Assembly (NCBI RefSeq): GCF_003387475.1
Contig: NZ_QUNO01000001.1
Coordinates: forward strand, 62,001 to 126,000
Length of the DNA: 64,000 nucleotides
Origin: Kutzneria buriramensis
Lineage (GTDB): Bacteria > Actinomycetota > Actinomycetes > Mycobacteriales > Pseudonocardiaceae
Direction of reading: 5' to 3'
Position 1 is the first letter of the stretch. Each line of letters opens with the position of its first letter. Positions 18,317-26,922 of the stretch are shown one piece after another. The notes beneath the pieces were generated by a model. The model did no database searches. It saw only the letters and a list, made by a program, of their open reading frames with translations, and was not told the origin of the DNA. Both the position numbers and the translations under genes were made by a program.

Positions 18317-19516
18317 ATGGCGGAGACTCTCGGCAACATTCGGTTCGAGGGCAGGGACAACGGTGCGCTCGCGGACCAGGTGAACAAGGTCAAGGCTGGT
18401 GCCGGGGCTGCGGCGTTGCAGCCGGCCATCGATGCTCTGCATCTCATCGCGCAGGACATGACCGCGGCGAACGCGGCACTGGCCTCTCAGTTGAAGAGTC
18501 TGCACATTGATTGGCAGAGTGGCGCCGGGCAGGGGGCGACCGACGTCATGTCCTCGACCGTCACCTACACCGATGAATCCCAGAGCAACATCGCCGGCGT
18601 GAACAACGCGCTGACCACTCAGGGCGACTCGCATGCTGTGGCGAAGAGTGCGCCGGCGCCGTCGACGGACACGAACAAGTCCACTTGGGACAATGTGACG
18701 GGGTTCTTCGGGTACCAGACGGACCATGCCAAGGAAGTCGAGCAGGCGCAGGCGGATCGGGACACGGCGATCCAGCAGCTGAACAACTACCAGCAGAACT
18801 CCATGGATGCGATCGCGAGCACGGTGCCGATGAGTGCACCGCCGACGATCGGGCTCACGGCACAACCCATCCAGAACACGGCGATGCCGTCGGTGGGCGG
18901 TTACGGCAGCCCGGGTGGGTACGGAGTGCCGGGCGGGGGCGGCTATCCCGGTGGCGGGGGCTATTCCTCGACGGGCGGCCCAGGCGGGGGTTACGCCACG
19001 CCGGGGAGCATCCCGGGCGGCGGAGGACCGGGGGCGCCGGGGCAGGTGGGACCGGGTGGCATGACGGGTGTGGGACCGGGCGCGGGCCGGCTGCCGGGGG
19101 CGATGCCGCCGGCGGCAGCGGCGGCGGGCGGCATGCTGGCGGAGGAAGTGGGCCTGGGAGCGGCGCTGGCCGGCGGTGCGGGGGCGGTGGCGGCGGGGGC
19201 CAGGAGCGGCAACCCGAACACGATCGTGCGCGGCGGTGGCACGAATGCCACGCCTGGGGAGAGGGCGAACACACCGAGCCGCGCCAGCGCGACGGCGGGG
19301 GCGATCGACGAGGAGCAGGCGGCGCAGGCCAGGGCGGCGGAGCGGATCGGGCCGCAGGCCAGGCCGGGTGCGGCCGGGATGCCGGGGGCGGCGGGCGGTC
19401 GGGGCAAGAAGGAGGAGGACTCCGAGCACGACCGCAAGTACATGGTCGAGGAGGACCTGTTCGGCGACCAACAACGCGTGGCGCCGACGGTGCTCGGCGA
19501 GGACCCGGACGCGTAG
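18317..19516 (+). CDS. PPE-like protein with glycine/proline-rich C-terminus
   Basis: A 399-aa protein. Residues 1 to about 180 are helical, with the DWQSGAG turn at W66 that matches the WxG turn of WXG100/PPE helical hairpins. From about residue 190 to 270 the sequence is a low-complexity GGYGxPGG/GGG tract. An Ala-rich region and an acidic tail (KKEEDSEHDRKYMVEEDL) follow. The strong GGAGGGG site fixes ATG 18317. The EspG-like chaperone follows 7 nt downstream, matching the known dependence of PPE proteins on EspG. Probably secreted or surface-exposed through a T7SS encoded elsewhere. Confidence 0.75.
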   Translation: MAETLGNIRFEGRDNGALADQVNKVKAGAGAAALQPAIDALHLIAQDMTAANAALASQLKSLHIDWQSGAGQGATDVMSSTVTYTDESQSNIAGVNNALTTQGDSHAVAKSAPAPSTDTNKSTWDNVTGFFGYQTDHAKEVEQAQADRDTAIQQLNNYQQNSMDAIASTVPMSAPPTIGLTAQPIQNTAMPSVGGYGSPGGYGVPGGGGYPGGGGYSSTGGPGGGYATPGSIPGGGGPGAPGQVGPGGMTGVGPGAGRLPGAMPPAAAAAGGMLAEEVGLGAALAGGAGAVAAGARSGNPNTIVRGGGTNATPGERANTPSRASATAGAIDEEQAAQARAAERIGPQARPGAAGMPGAAGGRGKKEEDSEHDRKYMVEEDLFGDQQRVAPTVLGEDPDA

Positions 19517-19523
19517 CCCGCCG

Positions 19524-20282
19524 ATGGAGCCGATCGTCCTGTCCCGGCTGGACTTCGACGTGCTGTGGGAGAACGAGCGCTTCCCCCGCCGCCACGTCGC
19601 ACTGGACGTCCCGAGCCCGGGCGCAACGCACACGGAGCGGGCGCAGCTGGTCGCGCAGACCTGGCGGTCGCTGGAGGAGCGGGGCCTGGCCGACCGCGGC
19701 CGGGCCGCCGTGAGCATCTCCGACGACCTGGCGCTGCTGGCCTACCCGAGGCGCGCGGTGTACGGGTTCATCTGGGCCCCGGACCGCAAGATCACGCTGC
19801 TGGCGGCGACGAACGGCGGCGACGTGCTGATGGGCGTGGTCGACGGCGACGAGGTGTGGCTGATCCGCGCCGACTCGGTGGCGGACGCGGCGGTCTCGGT
19901 GGCGGGCGACATGCCGCCGGGCCCGGGCCAGTCGATGAGCCTGCCGACGAAGCTGCTGACGGCGGCCGACAGCCGGGCGCATGGCGACCCGCAGCGGCTG
20001 AGCCTGGAACTGGCGGACGAGGGGCTGCCGCTGAGCCAGGCGCAGGCCCTGACGGGCATGGTCGCGGGCATGACGACTCGCGGCCAGTTCGGCGCGGAGA
20101 CGGCCCAGGGCGGAGAGCGTCCGAAAAGGGCGAAGCGGGTGGTGGCGTTCCACGACACCCCCTACGGGCGCTACCTGCACCTGGTGAAACCCAGCGCGGA
20201 CGGCACCGACTGGAGCACGATCACCCCGGCGGACAACCGGGTGCTGGCGACGAGCGTCCGGGAGCTGCTGGACGAGCTCTGA
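19524..20282 (+). CDS. EspG-type ESX secretion-associated chaperone
   Basis: A 252-aa cytosolic protein of the EspG family, the chaperones that bind PE-PPE-type pairs before type VII secretion. It begins VLSRLDFDVLWE, carries a central sheet region (RAVYGFIWAP, KITLLAATNGGDVLMGVV) and ends with YGRYLHLVKPSADGTDW and a C-terminal helix, as usual for the family. ATG 19524 is 7 nt after the PPE-like stop. It is the best indicator that this cluster feeds a T7SS. Confidence 0.8.
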   Translation: MEPIVLSRLDFDVLWENERFPRRHVALDVPSPGATHTERAQLVAQTWRSLEERGLADRGRAAVSISDDLALLAYPRRAVYGFIWAPDRKITLLAATNGGDVLMGVVDGDEVWLIRADSVADAAVSVAGDMPPGPGQSMSLPTKLLTAADSRAHGDPQRLSLELADEGLPLSQAQALTGMVAGMTTRGQFGAETAQGGERPKRAKRVVAFHDTPYGRYLHLVKPSADGTDWSTITPADNRVLATSVRELLDEL

Positions 20283-20355
20283 TCACCCTTCGGGCTGAAA
20301 ACGGAACCACGAGCCGGTCGAGCCCGTCAGAGTTACGCGAGAAGGGGGGCGCACC

Positions 20356-20661
20356 GTGACGGCCACGAAGTACAACTTCGACGCGATCGACGCCTGCCGC
20401 AGCGCCATGAACACGCAGGCCGGCCAGTACGGCGGCGTGGGCGACGGCTTCCAGGGCGCGGCGACCAGCGCGGACGCGTTCGGCAAGCTGGACGCCTCGG
20501 CGGGCTTCGCGAGCGCGATCGACGGCTTCGCGAGCTCCGTGCACGGCGAGCTCCAGGCGGCGGAGAACCTGCTGCGCAAGGTCGAGTCCTCGCTGGACTC
20601 GATCGAGACCACGGTGCAGGACGTGGAGCAGCAGAACAAGAAGGGGCTGACGGCGACATGA
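20356..20661 (+). CDS. ESX-type (WXG100-like) small secreted-substrate candidate
   Basis: A 101-aa two-helix protein without signal peptide, of the length and style of ESX/WXG100-superfamily proteins. Helix 1 is around FDAIDACRSAMNTQAGQYGG, a Gly-rich turn is around GDGFQGAATS, and helix 2 runs to the C-terminus. The canonical WxG is replaced by FQG. GTG start with a GGGGGG site. Its stop overlaps the start of the WXG100-transglycosylase gene as ATGA, suggesting that the two are made together, possibly as a heterodimer. Confidence 0.7.
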   Translation: MTATKYNFDAIDACRSAMNTQAGQYGGVGDGFQGAATSADAFGKLDASAGFASAIDGFASSVHGELQAAENLLRKVESSLDSIETTVQDVEQQNKKGLTAT

Positions 20662-21833
20662 GCGCGGCCGACGACGTCGCGGGCCTGCCGGGAGGCGGCG
20701 AGGTCGCGGACATCGCCCGCAAGATGGAGAACGCGCAGCCGCAGGCGGTCCGGGACATCGCGACGCACTGGCGCGACAGCGCCTCCAAGTGTGACGACCA
20801 GGGCAAGGCCGTGACCTCGGCGGTGAACGCGCTGGACGGCGCCTGGGCGGGCGGCTCGGCGGACTCGTTCACGGCCTACATGGCCAACTTCACCAAGGCC
20901 GGCACCTCGATGTCGGAGGCCCTCAACAATGGCGCGGCGGCGCTGGAGGCGGCGGCCGGCGCGCTGGAGCAGGCGAAGTCCGCTGTGGACGGTCGCTGCG
21001 AGAACCTGTTGGGCGAGGCCAGGAAATGGGACGCCGCGCACCCCAACCCGCAGCCGGGCGAGCGGGACGCGGCGATCAAGCCGATGTGCGACGCGGCCAA
21101 GGGCGACGTGCAGAAGTCGGTGGACGCGGCCAACAACGAACTGAACAACGCCCTCAACCAGCTCAAGGGCGCGACGACCATCGCCTCGAAGTTCTCCGCG
21201 CTGCCGGCCCCGGGCGACCAGTCCTTCACGCCGGCGCCGGGCCGTTCCATCGACTGGCAGGCCAAGCCGGATCCCGGACAGACCGGCACCACCCCGCAGG
21301 GCGCGAACCCGCCGGCCTCGAGCGGCGGCGACTCGCACAGCGGCGGCAGCTCGAACAGCGGCGGTGGCGGCGGCTACGGCGGCGGAGGCGGAGGCGGTGG
21401 TGACGACGGCGGTGGCGGTGGCGGCCTCGGTCCCAGCGGCGGTCCGCCGGCCGGCGGCGGCGGTCCCGCGCCGCAGGGCCAGGTCAAGGAGTGGATCGAC
21501 GAGGCGATGAAGATCCTCCAGGAGAACGGCGTCGACACCTCGAAGATGAGCGAGAACGACATCTGGGCGATCATCCAGCACGAGTCCGGCGGCAACCCGC
21601 ACGCGATCAACCTGTGGGACTCCAACGCCAAGGCCGGTCACCCGTCCAAGGGCCTCATGCAGTGCATCGACTCCACGTTCCAGTCCAACAAGCTGCCCGG
21701 CCACGACGACATCTACAACCCGGTGGACAACATCATCGCCGGCGTCCGCTACTCGATCGCCCGCTACGGCTCGGTGTCCAACGTGCCGGGCATCCGCTCG
21801 ATGGCGCACGGAGGCGCGTACCAGGGCTACTAA
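20658..21833 (+). CDS. WXG100 domain fused to a lytic transglycosylase (SLT-type) domain
   Basis: A 391-aa protein. Residues 1-175 form a WXG100-like helical domain with WAGGSADSF at W63. A Ser/Gly-rich linker follows (about 215-270, mostly glycine). The C-terminal ~115 residues are a lysozyme-like/SLT domain with IIQHESGGNPHAINLWD (probable catalytic E309), KGLMQCIDSTF, NPVDNIIAGVRYSI and the terminal GGAYQGY. There is no Sec signal, so export would be through type VII secretion. Predicted activity: peptidoglycan cleavage outside the membrane. The -10 of the next gene begins at its TAA stop. Confidence 0.82.
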   Translation: MSAADDVAGLPGGGEVADIARKMENAQPQAVRDIATHWRDSASKCDDQGKAVTSAVNALDGAWAGGSADSFTAYMANFTKAGTSMSEALNNGAAALEAAAGALEQAKSAVDGRCENLLGEARKWDAAHPNPQPGERDAAIKPMCDAAKGDVQKSVDAANNELNNALNQLKGATTIASKFSALPAPGDQSFTPAPGRSIDWQAKPDPGQTGTTPQGANPPASSGGDSHSGGSSNSGGGGGYGGGGGGGGDDGGGGGGLGPSGGPPAGGGGPAPQGQVKEWIDEAMKILQENGVDTSKMSENDIWAIIQHESGGNPHAINLWDSNAKAGHPSKGLMQCIDSTFQSNKLPGHDDIYNPVDNIIAGVRYSIARYGSVSNVPGIRSMAHGGAYQGY

Positions 21834-21836
21834 GGT
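21831..21836 (+). promoter_or_regulatory. -10 element for the leaderless aminotransferase gene, formed on a stop codon
   Basis: TAAGGT begins with the TAA stop of the transglycosylase gene and lies 6 nt before the ATG at 21843. It matches the TANNNT-to-start spacing of other leaderless genes here. Confidence 0.45.
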
Positions 21837-21842
21837 GACCTC

Positions 21843-23000
21843 ATGGTCGTCGCCAGGCGTGCGGATGTGCCGCCGTTTCACGTGATGGACGTGGTGTCCG
21901 CCGCCGCCATCCGGCAGCGCACCCACGGTGACGTGCTGTCGCTGGCCGCCGGCCAGCCCTCCACGCCCGCACCTGCCCCGGTGCTGGCGGCGGCGCACCG
22001 CGCGCTGGAGACGCAGCCGTTCGGCTACACCGAGCAGCTGGGCATCCCGGAGCTGCGGGAGGCCATAGCCGGCCACTACAGGACCCGTTATGACCTGGAC
22101 GTGTCGCCGGAGTCGGTGATCGTGACGACTGGGTCCTCGGGTGCCTTCCTGTCGGCGTTCCTGGCCGCCTTCGACGCCGGCGACCGGGTGGCGCTGCCGC
22201 GGCCGGGCTATCCGGCGTACCGGAACATCCTGGCCGCGCTGGGTTGCGAGGTCGTGGACCTGCCGTGCGGGCCGGAGGTGGACTTCAAGCCGACCGTGGA
22301 GATGCTGGACGGCCTGGACATCCAGGGCCTGGTCGTCGCCAGCCCGGCCAACCCCACTGGCACGGTGCTCGATGCCAGCCGCGTCGCGGAGCTGGCCGCG
22401 TGGTCCGAGCGCAACGGTGTCCGGCTGGTCAGCGACGAGATCTACCACGGCATCAGCTACGGCGAGCCGCTGGACTGCGCCTGGCGGACCTCCCGCGAGG
22501 CGATCGTGGTGAACAGCTTCTCCAAGTACTTCTCGATGACGGGCTGGCGGCTGGGCTGGATGCTGGCGCCGCAGGAGCTGGTGCGGCCGGTGGACCGGCT
22601 GACCGGCAACTTCACGCTCTGCCCGCCCGCACCCAGCCAGCACGCGGCGGTCGAGGCGTTCACCCCCGAGTCGTACGCCGAGGTGGACGCGCACGTCGAG
22701 CGCTACCGGCTGAACCGGGACCTGCTGGTGAAGGGCCTCGCCGAGCTGGGCATCGACAAGCTGGCCCCGGCCGACGGCGCGTTCTACGTGTACGCCGACG
22801 TCTCGCACCTGACCGACGACTCGATGGCCTGGTGCAAGCGGTTGCTGGCCGACACCGGGCTGGCCATCGTGCCGGGCGTGGACTTCGACCCGGTGCACGG
22901 CGACCGGTTCGTGCGGCTGTCCTTCGCCGGCTCGACCCTGGACATGGAACGGGCCCTGGAACGGCTCAACGGATGGCTTCCGACGATGCCCGATCGGTAG
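21843..23000 (+). CDS. Class I/II pyridoxal-phosphate aminotransferase
   Basis: A 385-aa aminotransferase of the aspartate aminotransferase fold. Seen are LSLAAGQPSTPAPAPVL at the N-terminus, YTEQLGIPELREAIA, the cofactor-binding ASPANPTGT and SDEIYHG, and the PLP-lysine motif NSFSKYFSMTGWRLGW near residue 230. FVRLSFAGS supplies the substrate-carboxylate arginine. The amino-acid substrate is not evident. There are only 9 nt between the transglycosylase stop and this ATG, but an own leaderless promoter is likely. Confidence 0.9.
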   Translation: MVVARRADVPPFHVMDVVSAAAIRQRTHGDVLSLAAGQPSTPAPAPVLAAAHRALETQPFGYTEQLGIPELREAIAGHYRTRYDLDVSPESVIVTTGSSGAFLSAFLAAFDAGDRVALPRPGYPAYRNILAALGCEVVDLPCGPEVDFKPTVEMLDGLDIQGLVVASPANPTGTVLDASRVAELAAWSERNGVRLVSDEIYHGISYGEPLDCAWRTSREAIVVNSFSKYFSMTGWRLGWMLAPQELVRPVDRLTGNFTLCPPAPSQHAAVEAFTPESYAEVDAHVERYRLNRDLLVKGLAELGIDKLAPADGAFYVYADVSHLTDDSMAWCKRLLADTGLAIVPGVDFDPVHGDRFVRLSFAGSTLDMERALERLNGWLPTMPDR

Positions 23001-23144
23001 CTGGAGCCCCGCGCGGCACGCGCGGCACTGTCCCAGTCTCAGGGCGACCCTGATCTGTCCCTGATCTACGCCTCGGAAGCCGCCAAAGGCCGTGCCGGAG
23101 TGGCAGGCTTGGTGTCAAGGCAAACTGCTGAAGGGGAGACCGCC

Positions 23145-23300
23145 ATGTTCGCCATCATCGCCATCCTGCTGATCGTCTGGCTGGCCATCACCGTGTTGGG
23201 CGCCGTGCTCAAGGGCCTGTTCTGGCTCGCCGTCATCGGCGGCCTGCTGTTCCTGGGCACCGCCGCCTACGGCGCGCTCAGGAACAAGTCGCGAACCTGA
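23145..23300 (+). CDS. 51-aa double-span membrane protein
   Basis: A short protein with two adjoining hydrophobic helices, [20 protein letters not shown] and [13 protein letters not shown], ending in a basic tail RNKSRT. AAGGGGAG lies 7 nt before ATG 23145. Such miniature hydrophobic proteins are common orphans in actinobacteria. Its last 23 nt overlap the end of the convergent HAD gene. Function unknown. Confidence 0.7.
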   Translation: MFAIIAILLIVWLAITVLGAVLKGLFWLAVIGGLLFLGTAAYGALRNKSRT

Positions 23301-23877
23301 CCAAGGTGGTGGCGAGCTCGTCGGCGGAGGTCCACAGGTGGGCCGGCATGCCGACGGCGAGCGCACCGTCCACATTGACCTGACGGTCGTCGACGAACAG
23401 GCAGTCCGCCGCCCTGGCGCCCAGTTTGCCGAACAGGGCGGCGTAGAACTCGGCGTCCGGCTTGGCCAGCCGGAGGTCGCCGGAGAACACCAGGTGCGTG
23501 AAGCGCTCGGCCCACGGCTGGCGCTCGGCGACCCGCCCGAACGAACTGGGGGCGTTGGACAGCAGCGCCAGCCGGGCGCCCATACCGGCCAACTGGCCGA
23601 GCAGCTTCACGGTCTTGTCGTCGGTGGACAGCCAGCCCTCGATGTCCAGGCGGGTCAACTCGTCGGACAACGCCGAGTCCACGTCGACGCCGACGTGCGC
23701 GCAGACGGCCCGCCAGTAGTCGATGTCCGGGCAGCCGCGGTCGTAGGCGTCGCGCTCGGACCAGTAGCCCGGCTCGAACGCCTCCAGCGTCGCGCCGACG
23801 CGGGCCGCCATCGCGGGAATCGCCTGCGTGTGCAGGCTGATCACGCCGCCGTAGTCGAAAACGAGCCAGGGGTTCAA
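23278..23877 (-). CDS. HAD-superfamily hydrolase
   Basis: A 199-aa HAD family IA-type protein. Motif I is VFDYGGV (nucleophile Asp; the usual second Asp is Gly), motif II is LLSNAP, the lysine region is [10 protein letters not shown] and motif IV is [11 protein letters not shown]. The start is probably the unusual TTG at 23877, which overlaps the upstream stop as TTGA; no ATG or GTG is available before motif I. It is coupled to the threonine-aldolase-like gene. Substrate unknown. Confidence 0.8.
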   Translation of the reverse strand: MNPWLVFDYGGVISLHTQAIPAMAARVGATLEAFEPGYWSERDAYDRGCPDIDYWRAVCAHVGVDVDSALSDELTRLDIEGWLSTDDKTVKLLGQLAGMGARLALLSNAPSSFGRVAERQPWAERFTHLVFSGDLRLAKPDAEFYAALFGKLGARAADCLFVDDRQVNVDGALAVGMPAHLWTSADELATTLVRFATCS

Positions 23878-24911
23878 CTCGCGCTCCCGATGCGGTGCAG
23901 GGCTTCCTTGACGTCGGCGGTGGACAGGTCCCGGTGCGTGACGAAGCGGACCTGGCCGGACATCGGCCCGGTCTGGATGCCGAGCCGGCCCAGCATCTTG
24001 ATCGCGTTGCGCACGTCCGGCACCGCGGCCAGCACGATGTTCGTCTCCGGCGTCCGGGTGCTCCAGCCGAGCTCGGTCAGGCCCTCGGCGAGCAGCGTGG
24101 CGTTGGCGTGGTCGGTGGCGAGGTCGTCGATCCGGTCCAGCGCGACGAGCCCGGCCGCGGCCAGGATGCCGCCCTGTCGGACGCCGCCGCCGAGCATCTT
24201 GCGCACCCGGCGGGCCTCGACCACGAAGTCCTCGGTGCCGGCGACGACCGAGCCGACCGGCGCGCCGAGCCCCTTGCTCAGGCAGACCTGCACGGTGTCG
24301 ACGCCGACCGCCAGCTCGGCCGGGCCGACGCCCAGGGCCACGGCGGCGTTCCACAGCCGCGCGCCGTCCAGGTGCACCCGCAGCCGGCACTCGCGCGCGG
24401 CGGCGACGAGCTGCATGTGGGCGGCCAGCGGCATGATCGCGCCGCCGGCGGCGTTGTGGGTGTTCTCCAGCGACAGCAGCGTGGTGTGCAGGCCGTCGTA
24501 GCGCGGCTCGTTGCCGGCGATGTCGTGGATGGCCTGGGCCGACATCCGGCCGGGGCCGGCGTCCCAGTCCATCGGGCACGGCATGCCGCCGGCGATCCAG
24601 GCGGCGGTGCCGAGCTCGGCGTCCAGCACATGCGAGCCGTGCGCGGCCAGGAACCGGTCGCCCTTGCGCAGCTGGAGGAACAGTGCGATCAGGTTGCCCA
24701 TGCTGCCGCTGGGCACCCACAGCGCGGCCTCGGTGCCGAGCAGTCCAGCCACCCGTTCCTCGAGCGCGCGCATCGTGGGGTCGTGTTCGAGCACGTCATC
24801 GGCCACCTCGGCGGAGGCCATCGCGGCGCGCATCGCCTCGTCCGGCTTGGTCACGGTGTCCGAGCGGAAGTCGAGCAGCGGCTGCTGGGTCACGGTCGGA
24901 TCACACCACAT
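23874..24911 (-). CDS. Threonine aldolase family protein
   Basis: A PLP enzyme of the low-specificity threonine aldolase family (345 aa from ATG 24911; a GTG at 24893 would give [12 protein letters not shown] and is equally plausible). Seen are [15 protein letters not shown] at the N-terminus, [35 protein letters not shown] and the PLP lysine in [12 protein letters not shown]. It is expected to cleave threonine or allo-threonine to glycine and acetaldehyde. It lies in a two-gene unit with the HAD gene and is divergent from the sigma factor. Confidence 0.85.
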   Translation of the reverse strand: MWCDPTVTQQPLLDFRSDTVTKPDEAMRAAMASAEVADDVLEHDPTMRALEERVAGLLGTEAALWVPSGSMGNLIALFLQLRKGDRFLAAHGSHVLDAELGTAAWIAGGMPCPMDWDAGPGRMSAQAIHDIAGNEPRYDGLHTTLLSLENTHNAAGGAIMPLAAHMQLVAAARECRLRVHLDGARLWNAAVALGVGPAELAVGVDTVQVCLSKGLGAPVGSVVAGTEDFVVEARRVRKMLGGGVRQGGILAAAGLVALDRIDDLATDHANATLLAEGLTELGWSTRTPETNIVLAAVPDVRNAIKMLGRLGIQTGPMSGQVRFVTHRDLSTADVKEALHRIGSAS

Positions 24912-24962
24912 CGGGTGGTGCCGGCCTGCACCCACCCGTATGGCGGACGTCACCAGGGGCGT

Positions 24963-24990
24963 GCAACCGTATGGGGCCACCTTTCCGTCC
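24963..24990 (+). promoter_or_regulatory. Candidate ECF-type promoter for the sigma factor gene
   Basis: GCAACC (24963-24968) and CCGTC-like bases from 24986 are separated by 17 nt, a layout like extracytoplasmic-function sigma promoters, about 35 nt before the sigma gene. CCGTATGG occurs here and about 30 bp upstream. It may be an autoregulatory site; unproven. Confidence 0.35.
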
Positions 24991-25024
24991 GGTAGGTGTC
25001 GACAGGACAGCAGAGAGAGCCCGC

Positions 25025-25543
25025 GTGGACCAGCGCGACGAGCAGGAGTTCGCGGAGTACTTCGCGGCCCGGCGCGATGCCGTGCGCCGAACCGCGTACT
25101 TGATGTGCGGCGACTGGCACCGCGCGGACGATCTCGCCCAGACCGCGTTCGTCGCCCTGCACCGCAGGTGGCACAAGATCAGGGATCGGGAGGCCCTGGA
25201 CGCCTACGTGCGACGGACGGTGGTGCGCGCGGTGATCGACGAGTCGCGCCGGCCCTGGCGCCGGGAGCGGTTCACCGACCAGCTGCCGGACGCCCCGGCG
25301 GCGACGACCGAGGTCGGCGACGCGGTCGCCACCCGGCACGTGCTGCTGGACGGGCTGCGCAAGGTGCCGCCGCGCCAGCGGGCGGTGCTGGTGCTGCGGT
25401 TCCTGGAGGGACTCGACGTCGCCGCGGCGGCGAAGATCCTCCGGTGCACCGAGGGCACCGTGAAGTCCCAGACGGCGCGGGGCCTGGAGACGCTGCGCGC
25501 GGAGCTGGGGGACGTGCTCGACGACCTGCGGCCGGCGACGTGA
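25025..25543 (+). CDS. SigE-family RNA polymerase sigma factor (ECF type)
   Basis: A 172-aa group IV sigma factor with region 2 (HRADDLAQTAFVALHRRW) and region 4 (VLVLRFLEGLDVAAAAKIL, CTEGTVKSQTARGLETLR) and no regions 1 or 3. Length and motifs match the actinobacterial SigE family. GTG 25025 fits the domain start and has an AGAGAG site; longer frames run into the divergent promoter region. It is followed 25 nt later by a single-span protein, the usual layout of a sigma and its regulator. Confidence 0.88.
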   Translation: MDQRDEQEFAEYFAARRDAVRRTAYLMCGDWHRADDLAQTAFVALHRRWHKIRDREALDAYVRRTVVRAVIDESRRPWRRERFTDQLPDAPAATTEVGDAVATRHVLLDGLRKVPPRQRAVLVLRFLEGLDVAAAAKILRCTEGTVKSQTARGLETLRAELGDVLDDLRPAT

Positions 25544-25568
25544 CCGTGACGGGGAGGTGGAAGGACGG

Positions 25569-26273
25569 ATGGACGAGAAGCAGCTAACGGACAAGTTCAG
25601 GGACGCCGTGGGCGAGATGCCGCCACCGTCCTTCGACACCAAAGACGTCCAGGTCGCCTCGGCGCGGGCGACGGCCCGGGCCCGCAAGCGCTTGCAGTCC
25701 GGCGTCGGTGTGGCGCTGGGCGTGGTGCTGATCGGCGGCGTGCTGGTGCTGGTCAAGCCGTTCGGCGGCGACGCCATCAACACGTCGAGCGCGGGCTCCG
25801 CGGCGGGCCCGAACGTGCCTTCGTCGCTGTCGCTGAATCCGAACGTGGACACCGGCCCGCAGACCGGCAAGATGGCCCCGAACCACACCGAGGAGGGCAC
25901 CAGCGCCAACTGCGGCGGGGCCGACCAGGGCCTGGCCGCCGCGCTGGTGACCGAGCTGCCGATCCTCACCGGCGCCGAGACGCAGGCCGCGGACGTGGGC
26001 TGCCCGTCCGGCTCGTCCGCGGTGGCGTACCAGACCACCGACGGCTCCAACTCCGGCAAGATCGAGATGGTGCTGGTGCCGGCCTCGGTGGCGAACGACC
26101 CGAGCACCGGGGCCAAGCCCGCGGTGACCGTCAGCAAGGGCAACTCGATCACCGTGGCGACCCGCAGCGGCGGCGCGTTGACGCTGGCCAGCGTGCCGAT
26201 GAACGGCTCGACCGTCGGCCCTTACGCGGGTCAGCTGGGCGACATCGCGGCCCGGCTCGCGGCGCTCTACTGA
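25569..26273 (+). CDS. Single-span membrane protein, putative regulator of the adjacent sigma factor
   Basis: A 234-aa protein: a cytoplasmic N-terminus of about 45 residues (KFRDAVGEMPPPSF), one membrane helix (VGVALGVVLIGGVLVLV), and an outside domain of about 165 residues with two cysteines that could pair (NCGG, VGCPSG). ATG 25569 has AAGGA 4-5 nt upstream. Position right after the sigma gene suggests an anti-sigma or signal-sensing role, but no ZAS motif is visible and no family was recognised. Confidence 0.65.
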   Translation: MDEKQLTDKFRDAVGEMPPPSFDTKDVQVASARATARARKRLQSGVGVALGVVLIGGVLVLVKPFGGDAINTSSAGSAAGPNVPSSLSLNPNVDTGPQTGKMAPNHTEEGTSANCGGADQGLAAALVTELPILTGAETQAADVGCPSGSSAVAYQTTDGSNSGKIEMVLVPASVANDPSTGAKPAVTVSKGNSITVATRSGGALTLASVPMNGSTVGPYAGQLGDIAARLAALY

Positions 26274-26294
26274 CCACTGGCACCATCGCGGGTC

Positions 26295-26876
26295 ATGACC
26301 GCCGCCAGCACCCCCAAGGGCGAGCGCCGTCGCCACGAGCTGGTCGCCGCCGCGGCGGCGCTGCTGACCGAGGGCGGTTTCGACGCCGTCCGGCACCGGG
26401 CCGTGGCCGAGCGCGCGGGCCTGCCGCTGGCCTCCACCACGTACTACTTCGACTCGCTGGACGAGCTGGTCGAGGCGGCCGTCGAGCACAACGGCCGGGC
26501 CGAGCTGGACGCCGGCCGGGCGCGGCTGGCGGAGCTTCAGGCCGGCGAGCCGATGGACGTCATCGAGTTCGCGCTGGACCTGCTGGTCAAGGACAGCGAC
26601 ACGCAGGCGGTGCTGCTGCGCTACGAGCGGCTGGTCGGCACCGCCCGCCGGCCCTACCTCCAGCCGCTGATGCGCCGGATGGGCGTCGAGCTCCAGCAGC
26701 TGCTGCTGGACCTGCTCACCGCCGGCGGCTTCGCGATGACCCCCGAGCGCGTCGACCAGTTGATCGCCGTGGTGGACGGGGCGGTGGTCAACGCCCTGAT
26801 CGAGGTGCACCCCGATCCACGCGCCGCGGCCCGGCGGATGCTGCTCTCGGTGATGCCCGACCTGGCGAACCATTGA
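26295..26876 (+). CDS. TetR family transcriptional regulator
   Basis: A 193-aa repressor-type protein with the TetR helix-turn-helix at residues 25-55 (GGFDAVRHRAVAERAGLP, then STTYYFDSLDELVE) and a helical ligand-binding C-terminal domain. It is 21 nt after the sigma-partner gene and 46 nt before purB. A TetR gene next to purB is also known in mycobacteria (established knowledge from memory), so the order may be conserved. Target and ligand unknown. Confidence 0.88.
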   Translation: MTAASTPKGERRRHELVAAAAALLTEGGFDAVRHRAVAERAGLPLASTTYYFDSLDELVEAAVEHNGRAELDAGRARLAELQAGEPMDVIEFALDLLVKDSDTQAVLLRYERLVGTARRPYLQPLMRRMGVELQQLLLDLLTAGGFAMTPERVDQLIAVVDGAVVNALIEVHPDPRAAARRMLLSVMPDLANH

Positions 26877-26908
26877 CCATGTCGGGCCTGCCCGACCGGG
26901 CGGCGCAT

Positions 26909-26914
26909 TAAGCT
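26909..26914 (+). promoter_or_regulatory. -10 element for leaderless purB
   Basis: TAAGCT is 8 nt before the purB GTG, and no Shine-Dalgarno sequence lies between. Confidence 0.6.
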
Positions 26915-26922
26915 CTGGATAC

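Noticed and set aside
18890-19130. Glycine-codon tract in the PPE-like gene as a possible assembly artefact or tandem repeat array.
   Set aside because: Repeat units vary at codon level and the frame is kept to an acidic C-terminus, as expected for PPE-like tails.
20658-21833. Considered the transglycosylase as a resuscitation-promoting factor.
   Set aside because: The HESGGNP and NPVDNIIAGVRYSI motifs fit the SLT/lysozyme-like family better, and there is no LysM/G5 or Sec signal peptide.
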